Shown here one piece after another: positions 1-10,719 of a DNA stretch of 64,000 nucleotides. Below the pieces are notes generated by a model. The model made no database searches and had not been told where the DNA came from. It saw only the letters and a program-made list of their open reading frames with translations. Made by a program: the position numbers and the translations under genes. This stretch comes from Cucumis sativus (lineage: Eukaryota; Streptophyta; Magnoliopsida; Cucurbitales; Cucurbitaceae): NCBI RefSeq assembly GCF_000004075.3, contig NC_026655.2:7130001-7194000 (forward strand), written 5' to 3'. How positions within the stretch are numbered: the first letter of the stretch is position 1; every line of letters begins with the position of its first letter.

Positions 1-1160
1 GAAAATGGAGGATTGAGAAGCGCCGTCCAGAGGTATACAAGCATGCTTTCTAAGTTTAAATCAAATGAATACGTGGAATGCCCGGATTGAATTTTATTAT
101 AAAATATCTTCTCTTCCCGCGTTCGATGTTGCTGTTCACCCCTACGTAACCATCATTTGGTATACAATTTGATTTCAATTCAGTGACTTCAATAATATGT
201 TAAAAGATTTGTCCTAATAAACGAAATAAGTTGAGTATTTTTTTTCTAATACTATTAAAATTAATTTTAATTAAATCTAACCTCTTACCTGTTTTAAAAT
301 AATTAATAAGTAACCATTAAAGTAAAAAATAGAAATTAAATACGAAATCATAGATCAAGTATAGAGGAGTGATTTTAAAACAATCTAAATTTAAAGAATG
401 TCATATTTGAAAACTTAAAACCAACATAATTAGTCAAACTCAACGTATGAACACTAAAAAGTGAGCCTCCAAGAATGAATGAAGCATAGGAAAACTAGAA
501 TAATTAATAACATATTTTCCGTATGCATGGTTTTGTAAAGAATTGATTCAATCTATTCATTCTAAAATTCTAATAATGAAATTTTTATATATAGTAAAAT
601 AAATTTAAAATATAATAAAATTAGTTCATAATACAGATAGGAGGTAGGAATGAAAAGATTAGGACATTAGGTTATATTGAAATAATTGCAGAAATTATTT
701 ATTATATAATTATTTGAAAAGTTATATATAATTTATATTTACGGCTAGTTGTTGATGTATAAAGTATAAAATATCTCAATGTTCAGTCCAAATGTTGTGG
801 ATGAAAATGCTCACTTTGGCACTTTAATTACTTATCATTTTAATGGTTATATATATATATATAATTTGGGAAATTGAACAATAAGTCATTTTAATGGTAC
901 TGCTTGGAGGAGAAACCACAGCCATTTCTTTTTTATTACGAGCCATGTGAAATTGTGCTAATGACAATGATATGGTGCGTTCTGATTTTTCAAAATTCAA
1001 GAACTTTTGTATTCTGAAAAACGTTACGCATATGGGATTTTGAGGTATTATGTGCTCAATTTATACATTGACCAAAGTTTTATTATATAATTTCAAATTT
1101 GACTCTATTATTCTCTTCAAATTTTCTCTTTCTTCTCAACGTCTCATCCCTCGTTAATTA
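1..1160. other. Intergenic, no supported gene (possible coding end at the left edge)
   Basis: Very AT-rich after the first 170 bases or so. The first 90 bases are richer in G+C and are open on the + strand in frame 1 (stop at 88-90) and in frame 3 (stop at 52-54), so they could be the last codons of a gene lying to the left. They could equally be a 5' region of a minus-strand gene. Nothing in so short a stretch identifies a family. The rest, including a short (AT)n run near 850-870, shows no recognisable gene or element. Confidence 0.4.
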
Positions 1161-2020
1161 TTAATGATATCAATTGCTATTTGATTGTTGTTTGATTATC
1201 TTTTGATTTGCTATTTGATGTTCATTTTGTTATCTCGTTGTTAATGATTGTTACTTAACAACGCAAATGATACAATTGTTTTATAATTATTACTAAGTAG
1301 TTTTTTATAATCATCTTTTGTCAACTATTAGGTAGTTTATGGTTTCATCGAATTGTCATATGATTACCTTCAATTTTTTGTCAACTGCTGAGGATTTCTT
1401 TTATTACATTATGATTTGTTATCTGATTATCTTAGGTTTTTTCTTTTTATCAATTACTAAGTATTTTTTTTATTACCATCGTATTGTCATATATGATTTA
1501 ACTTTTTACATTTTATTTTCAATTTTACTTAGCCTTGTGAAACACTTATTGGATTTTTATTTTTTGATTTTAGTTAGACTTGTGAGATAGTTATTTGGTT
1601 ATCTTCTGATTTTCATATGATTACCTTCTATCTTTTTCAATTTTAGTCAATTTTTTCAGATAGATATTTGATCACCTTCTTATTATCATCTTATTACTTT
1701 CTACTTTTTTTTTTTTACTAACTTTAATTAGTTTTTGTGCGATAGTACATTGATTACCTTATGATAGTTATGATTGTCATTTGATTACCTTAATTTGTTT
1801 TTACAGTTTTATTTAACCTTGGTAGGTATTTATTTGAATACCTTCTAATTTTTCTTTTTCAATTTTTTAGTTAGCATTTTAGTAGTTTTTTTTATTAACT
1901 TCTAAATATCATGTGATTACCTTCTACTTTGTTTCAATTTTGGTTAGCCTTGTATGATAGACATTTGATTATTATCGTCTACTTTTTTTTTTTTTCAATT
2001 TTAGTTAACCTTTCTCAGAT
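1160..2020. repeat. Degenerate tandem-repeat tract, T-rich
   Basis: The phrases ttttcaattttagtta and gattaccttct recur with changes at irregular spacings of roughly 50-85 bases from about 1160 to 2020 (clear anchors near 1518, 1567, 1636, 1858, 1931 and 1992). Each pair is separated by words such as agccttgtgagatag. This looks like an old, decayed minisatellite. The short open frame at 1339-1590 is a by-product of the low-complexity sequence and is not called as a gene. Confidence 0.6.
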
Positions 2021-2395
2021 TATAACACTCTAAGTTTATGAGGAGGACATGATATCACATATGAATTAAAGAGATCATGAAGACATGAAAAGTGAGGTTA
2101 AGTAAGACATAAAAGAATTAAAAGTTACTACACATACCAACAAAGTGCGCACCTTTCTTTTTGGTGGCTTGATCATGATTAGAACCTTAAAGTTAGTGTG
2201 TTTAGCTTGGAAAAATTCTATGTTTGGCAACCTCTTGAATTTTTTTTTTAATAATGTATGTGAGTGAGGATAAAACATGTTAAAAAGACTTGTGTTGGTT
2301 TGTTGGGACAACTTTCGCTCTAATAAGCTTTTAATACAAGTAAGAATGATGTTACTAGATCGTAGGGGATGCAAAGGAATGTCGGATATTCGAAT
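2021..2395 (+). mobile_element. Diverged LTR-like repeat with a 5S rRNA-like core (Cassandra-type TRIM, probable solo LTR)
   Basis: Seen: a segment beginning tataacactctaag, then cataccaacaaagtgcgcacc-like wording near 2136-2155, gaaccttaaagttagtgtg at 2182-2200 and tgttggcaacctcttg-like wording at 2221-2237. These follow, in order, the start, the A box (aagttaagcgtgcttgg) and the C box (ggatgggtgacctcctgg) of plant 5S rRNA, but with many changes. Known: Cassandra TRIM retrotransposons carry a 5S-derived promoter region inside their LTRs. Inferred: this is a decayed Cassandra-type LTR. The edges are estimates and no second LTR was found nearby. The 122-residue minus-strand open frame and the 70-residue plus-strand frame across it are treated as chance. 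Confidence 0.5.
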
Positions 2396-5149
2396 TTCAA
2401 ATCCTAAGTCTGAAACGTTAGAAAAGAGTCTATCGATAGACACAGATTGTTTATCATTTATAGACTATAAAATTTTATCATATTTCTAAATCTTTTTACA
2501 ACAATTTCTCTGGTTTCAATTTTAAAATTTCCAAACTTTCATTTTATCTTTAAACTTTGTTTAAATTAGTTATCTTTTATGTATTTTTTCTTTTTAAAAA
2601 ATATGGAAATTGATGTGACATATAACCTACCAATTAAAATGGGAAGAATATACAAGAAATTACACAGCATCGTTTAAGTAAATGTACATGATAATTAATA
2701 AGTGAAATTTGTTGTATAAATTATTTTCAAAAATCAAAGTTGCAAATAACTATAATGTGAATAAAGACAATAATCTGTATTAAATACATGTCTTATTCCT
2801 TCGGTGATTGTTCATTTATTAAGTCCATCCACATGGATGTGATTTTATGCTTAGTTTATACTCATACATTAATTTTGTTTAGTGGTATAGGAGTCGACCA
2901 CGTATTTCTTAATTACCAACACATAGCTATATAAATTATACTCATTTTGATTTATTTTTTACTTACGAACCAAAATGATGTTGTTATCAATATTGGTATT
3001 TCAGTTTAACTAATTATGTCCTTTGGTTATAAATCCTATTTTGAATAGTTTACATATGATATTCTTTTATGGGTATTTATAAATTATATCAATATTACAG
3101 CTTTGGTATAATATCAATATTAAATAAGACACACATATATATCAACCTACACATTAATGTATTTACCGGTGGATTTAGCATAGGTCCGAGCCCCTTTCAA
3201 TCTTATATTTTTTATATATAAAACAATCTAATAGTAAAAGCCTTACTCTTTATATTTTTTTTATTTTTTTCGTATTATTTTTATTAAATTATAAAACTTA
3301 TCTCAACAAATTATTTGGATTTGTCCATTAGATGTATGGAACATATATTTTAATAATTGAGTTTTAGGTTTTAAGTGACAAAAGATATACTTGACATACA
3401 TTCTCAAATATTTAATTTAAAAATTAGAATGTTGGGCAGCTGCACAAAATAACTTTATAAATGTATTTTAACATATTTTTATGAGAAAAAATTGAAATAA
3501 AAATAATTCATTTTAAAATGAATTCAAACGGGGTTTTAAGTCAATAAAATGACGATATATGATAATATAGTTATTTGCAATTATATCATCATAAGTAAGA
3601 AAGAGTCAAAGAGAAGTGAAGAAGCTCGCATTGACTGACCTTGACCTTGTAGGAGAAGAGTTGAAGAGTCAAGATACATACTGATTTGAAGTTTTTGCTT
3701 TCAATGAATATATATTGGTGGCAATTAATGAATTAGCCCACCCAGTTGGTTTTCAGTTTTCAATTTTTAACTTCTTTAAGTAACCATTTGTCAAATCAAA
3801 TAGTGTGATATATGCAGACAAGAAAAAGGCACAATTTAATATTTATATGAGTATATTGTTTAGCAACCACGCGGAAGATTTTAGGTTTGAATTAATCTTC
3901 CAACTCTAATTTACACATACTCAAGAAAATGATCATTGAAGTCTCATCCGTTTTGTTGAATTTCTTCAAAAATCTTTTTCCTTTGGTTAAACTTAATTTC
4001 TCAATCTGTCTTCATCTCTACTATGCATGTTCTAAGATTTTATTCAAATTAGTTAAAGGTGGAGTATCATTTTACACTAATGAAGCCCAAGCCTATGTGA
4101 ATATGATATCCAAGACTTTCCAATAGAAGAAGAACACCCCTCCATGGATTGATAATGTTGGGTCTTTGTGATATGTATATTATTCCCTTTAGTTCCAACA
4201 TTTTTCTTTGTTTTTACTTTTAAAAAAAGCTTCAAATGGGGAGTGTCTGAATGTTTTAGGTCTAAAATACTACCAAATTCGAACTTTTAAGAATCCAAAT
4301 GTGATTTCTTCACCATTAAAATAGAATGAGAAAAGGTCAACTGAGAGTATAAAATACTACAAAAAGTGCAGCGAATAATAGATTTTAGTTAATGATCTTC
4401 AAGTGGATTGTTTGATAAACAAAATTATATGTGTATTTATATATTAAAGCTAAAAAACTGGAACTCGGTTTGATATAATTTAATGCCATCCGTAGTGAAA
4501 ACGAAAACGCCAAAACACCTCAACTTATCTTGCTATGCTAAGTCAACAAGTCTGCGTCGATAAAATCAATGCTTATTCACCACTCTAGAGACTCTTTCCA
4601 AGTTATAATAATAATGTAATTTAGTTTGTAAATTTGTGGTTAAATTCTAAAATCATATATCATTATCTCATTCCTTTCAAGAAAAGATCAATGACTTGGT
4701 CAACTTTTAAACTACTAAAGGTATTACTTTATACATAAACCTCTAAATCAAGAATGCTCTCAAATATGTTTTTCGTTACATCACAAGACATAAAGATAAG
4801 TGATTTAAAAAAAAATTTAACGTTGTTGTCACATATATAGTAGTCACAAACGAAGAGTAATTATAATATAAGTTATTCTAATGAGTTGATAAAGAGTGTT
4901 TGGGTTTTTTTTTTTTTTTGAAGTGTTTTGACTTTGAAACATAACACGTAGGACTGAAAATAGCTTAACTTTTGGAATACTTTCAAAGTTTAGTTTAACC
5001 AACATTTAGGAAAAGAGATTAAATAACAATGGGATGAACTAACTCCTCTCTTTCTGCCCTATACATGGTAGTGATTCTCCTATGTAGAAACTAAACAAAA
5101 ATGCGATCTTCAGTGTTGAATCTATAAAAAATGCTATCCACATCATTGA
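2396..5149. other. Intergenic, AT-rich, no gene recognised
   Basis: No open frame with family character, no RNA gene and no clear terminal repeats were seen. A 65-residue open frame at 3929-4126 starts with ATG but has ordinary AT-rich composition and no recognisable motif, and was not called. A 14-base T run lies near 4904-4919. Confidence 0.5.
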
Positions 5150-5660
5150 CGAAAGAGGTATAAATATTTCTGATCCGACCATCTTTCAAAATTTGTGGAG
5201 ATCTTGCATTTCCAAGGTTTCTTATTCACAAGTGCATCGACACGATTAACACTTAGAAAAAAGGTTTTCAAACTTGAATTTTAATCCAAACTGGTGTGTA
5301 ATGTGCAGAAGAAATGAGGAAAGACAGAGATCACCTGTTCTTATCTTGTTGTTATGCTATATCTATTAGAGAGAGTTTGGGATTGCTGCTCAACTAGAAC
5401 TCATATCATCAAAGCGTCTCCTCTTTTTGCAAGCATGTGTGTAGGGTAAAGCAAAAAAAAAAAAAAAAGAAACAAAAAGGAGATTATGAGATTATTTTTG
5501 TTCAAACTCTTTGACAACCACTCTTTGGTGTATATGGCTTGAAAGAAACAGTAGAACATTCAATGGCAAAGAGAAATCTCCATCTAATCTAGGATCGATA
5601 TTAAGCTCTTATTGGACTATGGAGCTTCTCTAATTATTCGGCCAATACAATAACATTGAA
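5150..5660 (+). mobile_element. LINE (L1-like) relic, zinc-binding C-terminal part of the reverse transcriptase ORF
   Basis: Reading the + strand from about 5183 in one frame gives LWRSCISKV, then KRFSNLNFNPNWCVMC followed by RRNEE, then REFGIAAQLE, interrupted by in-frame stops. After a frame change near the A-run at 5447-5468 it continues with TTLWCIWLERNSRTFN. These match in order the plant LINE zf-RVT region, which has a Cys-x2-Cys knuckle followed by the W-(V/I)-W-(K/L)-ERN-(N/S)-R-x-F motif. Several stops and a frameshift show it is long dead. The upstream polymerase domain is not recognisable, so this is a 3' fragment, the usual result of 5'-truncated insertion. Confidence 0.7.
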
Positions 5661-8600
5661 TCTCATTGTTTTCGACTAGCTTTGTACATTGTTGAATTTT
5701 TTGGAGTTCTCTCTAGCCCTTTTTGTTTTTGTCCTTACTTCCTGTACTAAATTCTCTATTTATCAACAAAGTGGAAATTGTGATAGTGCTAAGGGGATGT
5801 TCACCTAATGAATATGTTCTGATGTACCTGCTGACTCAATTAACCGTATCTTTTTTCAAAAAATAAAAGAAAAAGAGAAGAGATAAAATAAAAATGATAG
5901 TTTATATATAGGAAAACTTCCAAAAAAAGGTAAAACAAAGTAGATTAATTAGACTCCATATTCCATACTCCAAATCTTCTCCAAATTCGAATTTAAACTT
6001 TGAAAGAAAGGGTCATTTTTCAACAAAATAAAATGATTGCTATAATTTGGAGATACTTCTCAAAATTCAATTTGTAATAAAAGTAGATAATGACCAAAGT
6101 ATTTCAAGCAAACAAAAATTCAAAGTTTAAAAGTTAACTCCAAATAAGAAAATCAATGACTAAAATTCATCTCTTGCTTAATTACTAGGTGTAATTAAAA
6201 TATTAATTTCAATCAAACAAATATATATATATATATTCAAGTCAATTTTTTTTAACTAAATTCATATTTAATTTTGATCAAGAAGGTGTTGCAACAAAAG
6301 GAGTGAAAAATATACTTTTATTTCGAATTATCAAATTTTGTTTGATATTCATCTACTATATAGTTTGTTAAGATGTTGAAAATCAAACTCTTTATAAAAG
6401 ATATATGTGTTACTTCTCTTATTGTCAAAATAAATAAAAAAAAGATTAAATTATAAAAATATCCTTTAACTTCTTTTAACTATATATTTTGTGTCAAAAA
6501 TATTCCCTAAACTTCTAAAAGCTTAGAAAATATCCTTAAACTTTTAAAGAGATTTAAAAAAATACTCTTGTCATTAGTTTTGAATGGAAGCAGTTAAAAT
6601 TTTGTTTGAAAAATACACATGAACTATCGAAAAGTTTATTTATCATATATATTTATCCTAAACCTAAACCTATATCACAATTTAAGATTTTTTATAAAAT
6701 AAATATTAATTTAACTTTTGAATTTGAATATCTTGTTATAAATAATAAGAATATTATGATATAACAAAAAAATCGATATATATGGTTGGCCATTTATTTT
6801 GATTATATAAATGCAAATGAAGATTAATATATGTGCGTAAAATAAAAAAATAAAAAAGGACAAGAATGTAAAATAAGATGTCAAGAATTTAGTAATCCAT
6901 CTTTCAAAAAGACATTCAAAACACACTAGATACCCTCCGTTCGTACATACTAGGACCAAGAATCTCTAAATGTCGGGGCGTCTTACAATACTATAAAATA
7001 ATTAACATGGTGATATGGATTCTCATTCTATGATAATCTAGGGTGTTTATGAAAAACTAACAATTCTCTTAATTATTTAAAAATATAACAGCAAAAGAGG
7101 TACCCAATGAAGGGGAATTGTTATGAATAGCACAAACATGAAACTATTTACCCATATAACAAAAACCTTAAATGATATGAAGGGAGTTTGATAAATTTTG
7201 CTATATTTTGTAAATTAGTTTTAATATTTTGTTATTTTTGAAGATGTCCAAAATTAAATCAATTGTAATGAATTTTTTTCTTTATTATTTTTGAAAGAGC
7301 GAGTTGTTAATAAATTGAAAGAAAACACATCTTTGAAAATGTGCAATATTCATCCAATTTTTTCCGAAAAGACGAATATTTTCAAAGCGATAGCTGATTT
7401 GTGTTTGTAGCTGTTTGAAAGATCAGCAAATTAGAAAACAAAAATTAATATAACTATAGACAACATATATTTTGAACTCATTCACTAAGTTGGAAAAAAG
7501 AAAGTAAAGAGGAAAAAAATAGGGCTCTCAACAACAATAGCAAATTAGGAGTTTAACTTTCCGAAAATAGCAAAATTTATTTTAAATTGTTATAATAGCA
7601 AAATATAAAAATTAAAAAAATAACTAAATGAAACAATCCCTCAAATGCTCCTATCCAATATAAAAAGTACAATTATTCACCTAAACCTCAAATACATTAT
7701 AATTAAAAATACATATGCTACATAAAAAATTTCTCGAAAAAACATAAAGATTAGAAAATTTACCATTAATGGAAAGCTGCATCTCATGCCTGCAAAATTT
7801 AAAATCTATTTCAACGTCCAAAAGATGCAATTCATTTGAAATGGGTAATTACAAAATTGAGACACAATCAATCAAAGAGTTTGGCTCTACACCTGTCGAA
7901 CAGCTATAGCCGAAAGCTTCAAGTTGAAAAGGGGAGCATTGTTGATAGATGAAATCATGAAACTATATCATAGAATTCAAAACTTATATACATCTTAGCA
8001 AGATACGCATTGGTGAGTTTGTCTACTCAAATCGGTGAGTTTTTCATACATTCAAGATTCATTTGAGTTATTTTCTCTTGTTTGCAATAAAAAATTTCTA
8101 TGTGATTGTCTTTTGTCGGCTACCCCTCGAATCTCTTTCTTTTCTTTTCTTTAATAAAATGTACAACAAGAAGATTCAAATAATTGCAAAAATGTCATTG
8201 AGGCATAATTAAATCATAAAATTTAAATTCAAATTGTTATTAAAATTTTATTAAAATTTATATATTATGAATTGTTTGAAAATATTGTATATATATTTGA
8301 CATTAGCATAAATCTAGCAAGAAAATAGCAAATTTAGTTAAGATTTACCAAATTTGAATGTTTGCAAAATACACTTCTTGAATAAAAGAGAATAAATTAA
8401 TTTTTTTTATATAAATATCAATCAAAATAAATTAGTTAATATTTTTCAAAAGTTTGTAAATACGTATGATATGATATTTGGTATCATTATTTGTATCATG
8501 CAAATAAACAATAAAACACGTATTATCCTACATAAAGAGATATAACACACGTATTATACTTATTGATTACACATGCATAACAATGATGATCGAAAATAAA

Positions 8601-9678
8601 ATGTCACATACAAAATAAAACATCTAATTAAAATAAATATAAATGTTAACGTAATTAAAAATCACAAGGTGAAAAATAATTATTCGATACAAGAGGTACA
8701 ATAAATTATTATTTTAATAAAAATCAATCAAAATAAATGTATAATCATAATTAGCACGATCGTAGTGATGATAAAACTTTGTTTTTAAATTATTATTTAT
8801 CATCTGTATTATGTATTATCTGATTATTTTCTTTAAATAATTTAAAATATAAATAATACGAAATGTTTAATTTATGTTTGCCATAAGGATATGATGTATA
8901 TTTGAAATCAAAATATTATGAAATATAATGATTTGGGAATTGTTGAAATTCTCATAACCGTTTTTTTATTAACCGTGCACTAAGTATTATCTAATAATTT
9001 CTGTTTAAAATAATTTGAAATATAAGCCATATGTAAATACTAAAGTAGTGATTGTCATTGTTTTAGGATTAGATTTCATAATATTTGAATTCAAAATATT
9101 ATGAAATCTAATGAATGAGGAACGGTTGAAAATCTTTTAGCAATTTTATAGGAAATTTTTTTTATTAAACATGAATTAAATAAATAAAGGTTAATTAATT
9201 TGATTTAAATACTACAAATCTGAAAATTTGTTATGAATTATAGGTATGTATTTAGGGGATATCGAAAAAATCTTGTCAATCCAAATTAGTTAATATTTTT
9301 CAAAATTGATTGTATTTATGATTGTGTGTTATTTGGCAAATACACTTATCTGAAAATATGTATTATCCTACTTAAAGGGTATAAACGGGTAAAAACAAAA
9401 ATCTAAAAAATTTCATAACTACCCGTTTTGCCAAAATTCTTAATATTTTTCAGATTTGCTATCTTTCGGTTTGTTATACTAAAATTTTCTATTCTCACAG
9501 TTATCTCACAAAAATATTGACCCATTTAAATTAACAATTTTAAACTCATAAAATTTAGCAATAAAAGTATTCAACTTGAAATACACAAAATGAAAATAAT
9601 AGGAAACAAGTATTTGTGGCATCTACTCTCTAGTTTCTATTTGGTCATAGTTTCAAATGTTACACAATTTAAATTTTT
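5661..9678. other. Intergenic, AT-rich, with one arm of a dispersed repeat near 6435-6670
   Basis: The stretch around 6435-6670 (phrases such as aacttttaaagag, gttaaaattttgtttg and gaactatcgaaaagttt) resembles the left arm of the fold-back element at 58887-59773, so it is probably a solo arm or decayed copy. The open frame at 6711-6959 on the minus strand has no family character. A run near 7500-7640 repeats tagcaaaat words like those of the dispersed palindromic family further right. Nothing else was recognised. Confidence 0.45.
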
Positions 9679-9680
9679 AA

Positions 9681-9996
9681 GGCTCTATTTGGTAACCATT
9701 TTGTTTTTTCTATAAATTAAGCTTATAAACATTACTTTCACCTCAAACTTTTTTCTTCTCTACTCAATGTTTTACAAGTAGTGATTTTAATAAAGAAAGT
9801 CCATTTTTGTAAATTTTTAAAAAGTAGCTTATACAATGATTTTTTTTTAGAATTTGGGTGTGAATTCAATCATTGTATTTATAAAAAATGCTAAATTATC
9901 GTAGTACTTAAGAAAAATGCTAAATTATCGTAAGATAGAAAAAAAATAGCTTTAATTTTCAAAAACTAGAAAAAATATTGGTTATCAAACAGGACC
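9681..9996. mobile_element. hAT-like MITE
   Basis: The left end reads ggctctatttggtaaccat and the right end, on the opposite strand, reads ggtcctgtttgataaccaa. These are diverged terminal inverted repeats of the common plant type GGxCCTGTTTGGTAACC, about 316 bp apart, around a non-coding A/T-rich centre with a short internal duplication (aaaaatgctaaattatcgta at about 9887-9905 and 9915-9934). There is no transposase. An 8-bp target duplication is not obvious, so the exact ends are uncertain. Confidence 0.6.
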
Positions 9997-10719
9997 TAAG
10001 ATTTTTTAGATTAAATTAAAATTGCTACAATTTTACCTTTCAAATTTAATCTATTTTAATTTTTGGTTCATAGATTTCTAAAATTACATTTTTTAACATT
10101 AATTTTTCACAAAATACTCATTTTCAATATTTGATGTTAATCTTTATCAATTAATTTAAAAAAATCAAAAAAAAAAAATCTATTCATAATTATACTTTAT
10201 TTCAAATTAATTAATAAACATTAATAGTAAAGTGTGTATTTAGTGAAGAGTATTAATAGTGAGTATTTAGTGAAGAAAAAATATTGTTAAAAACATAAAT
10301 TTTGAAAGTTAGAAACTAAATTAAAATAAAACCATCTTAAAAAAAAGGTAAAATTTTAATAACAAATAAATAAAAATCAGTATCATTTTCATATAAATGC
10401 ACTAAAATATTCATAAAGTATAACAAAATTTCAAATATAGTAACTAAAAAAAATTAGTATCATTTTCATATATAGCAAAATCCACTAAAATATTTATAAA
10501 ATATAGCAGAATTTCAAAATTTACTCTTCAATTATATGGAAACATTTTTAAAAAAATCTATATTTTTGTTTTTAGATATTTGGTTATTATTACTCCTGAA
10601 AATGGCTACTAATTAGATGCACAATATGGTCAAATTGGTACCCATCCATTTCTACTTATAAGCAATTAGAACAAGTATAATTGTCAAAAAAAAAAAAAAA
10701 GAACAGAGAGCTTAGGAAA
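9997..10719. other. Upstream region of the MATE gene with short duplicated A/T-rich words
   Basis: Between about 10370 and 10520 a block containing agtatcattttcatata and actaaaatattcataaa occurs twice with small changes, a local imperfect duplication related to the 'tagcaaaat' dispersed repeats. A weak TATA-like word (cttataagc) lies at about 10654-10662, some 60 bases before the MATE ATG, and a 15-base A run lies in the leader at 10686-10700. Neither is a convincing core promoter. Confidence 0.35.

Noticed and set aside
2160..2240. A functional 5S rRNA gene
   Set aside because: Too many changes in the A and C boxes, and it is embedded in a larger LTR-like repeat; no tandem 5S array.
2075..2489. 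122-residue minus-strand and 70-residue plus-strand open frames as genes
   Set aside because: Both overlie the 5S-like, LTR-like repeat; the strands overlap, and neither shows codon or motif evidence.
3929..4126. 65-residue plus-strand open frame as a small gene
   Set aside because: AT-rich composition, no motif, no promoter or intron context.
6711..6959. 82-residue minus-strand hydrophobic frame as a small membrane protein
   Set aside because: Its hydrophobicity comes from T-rich low-complexity DNA; no family signature.
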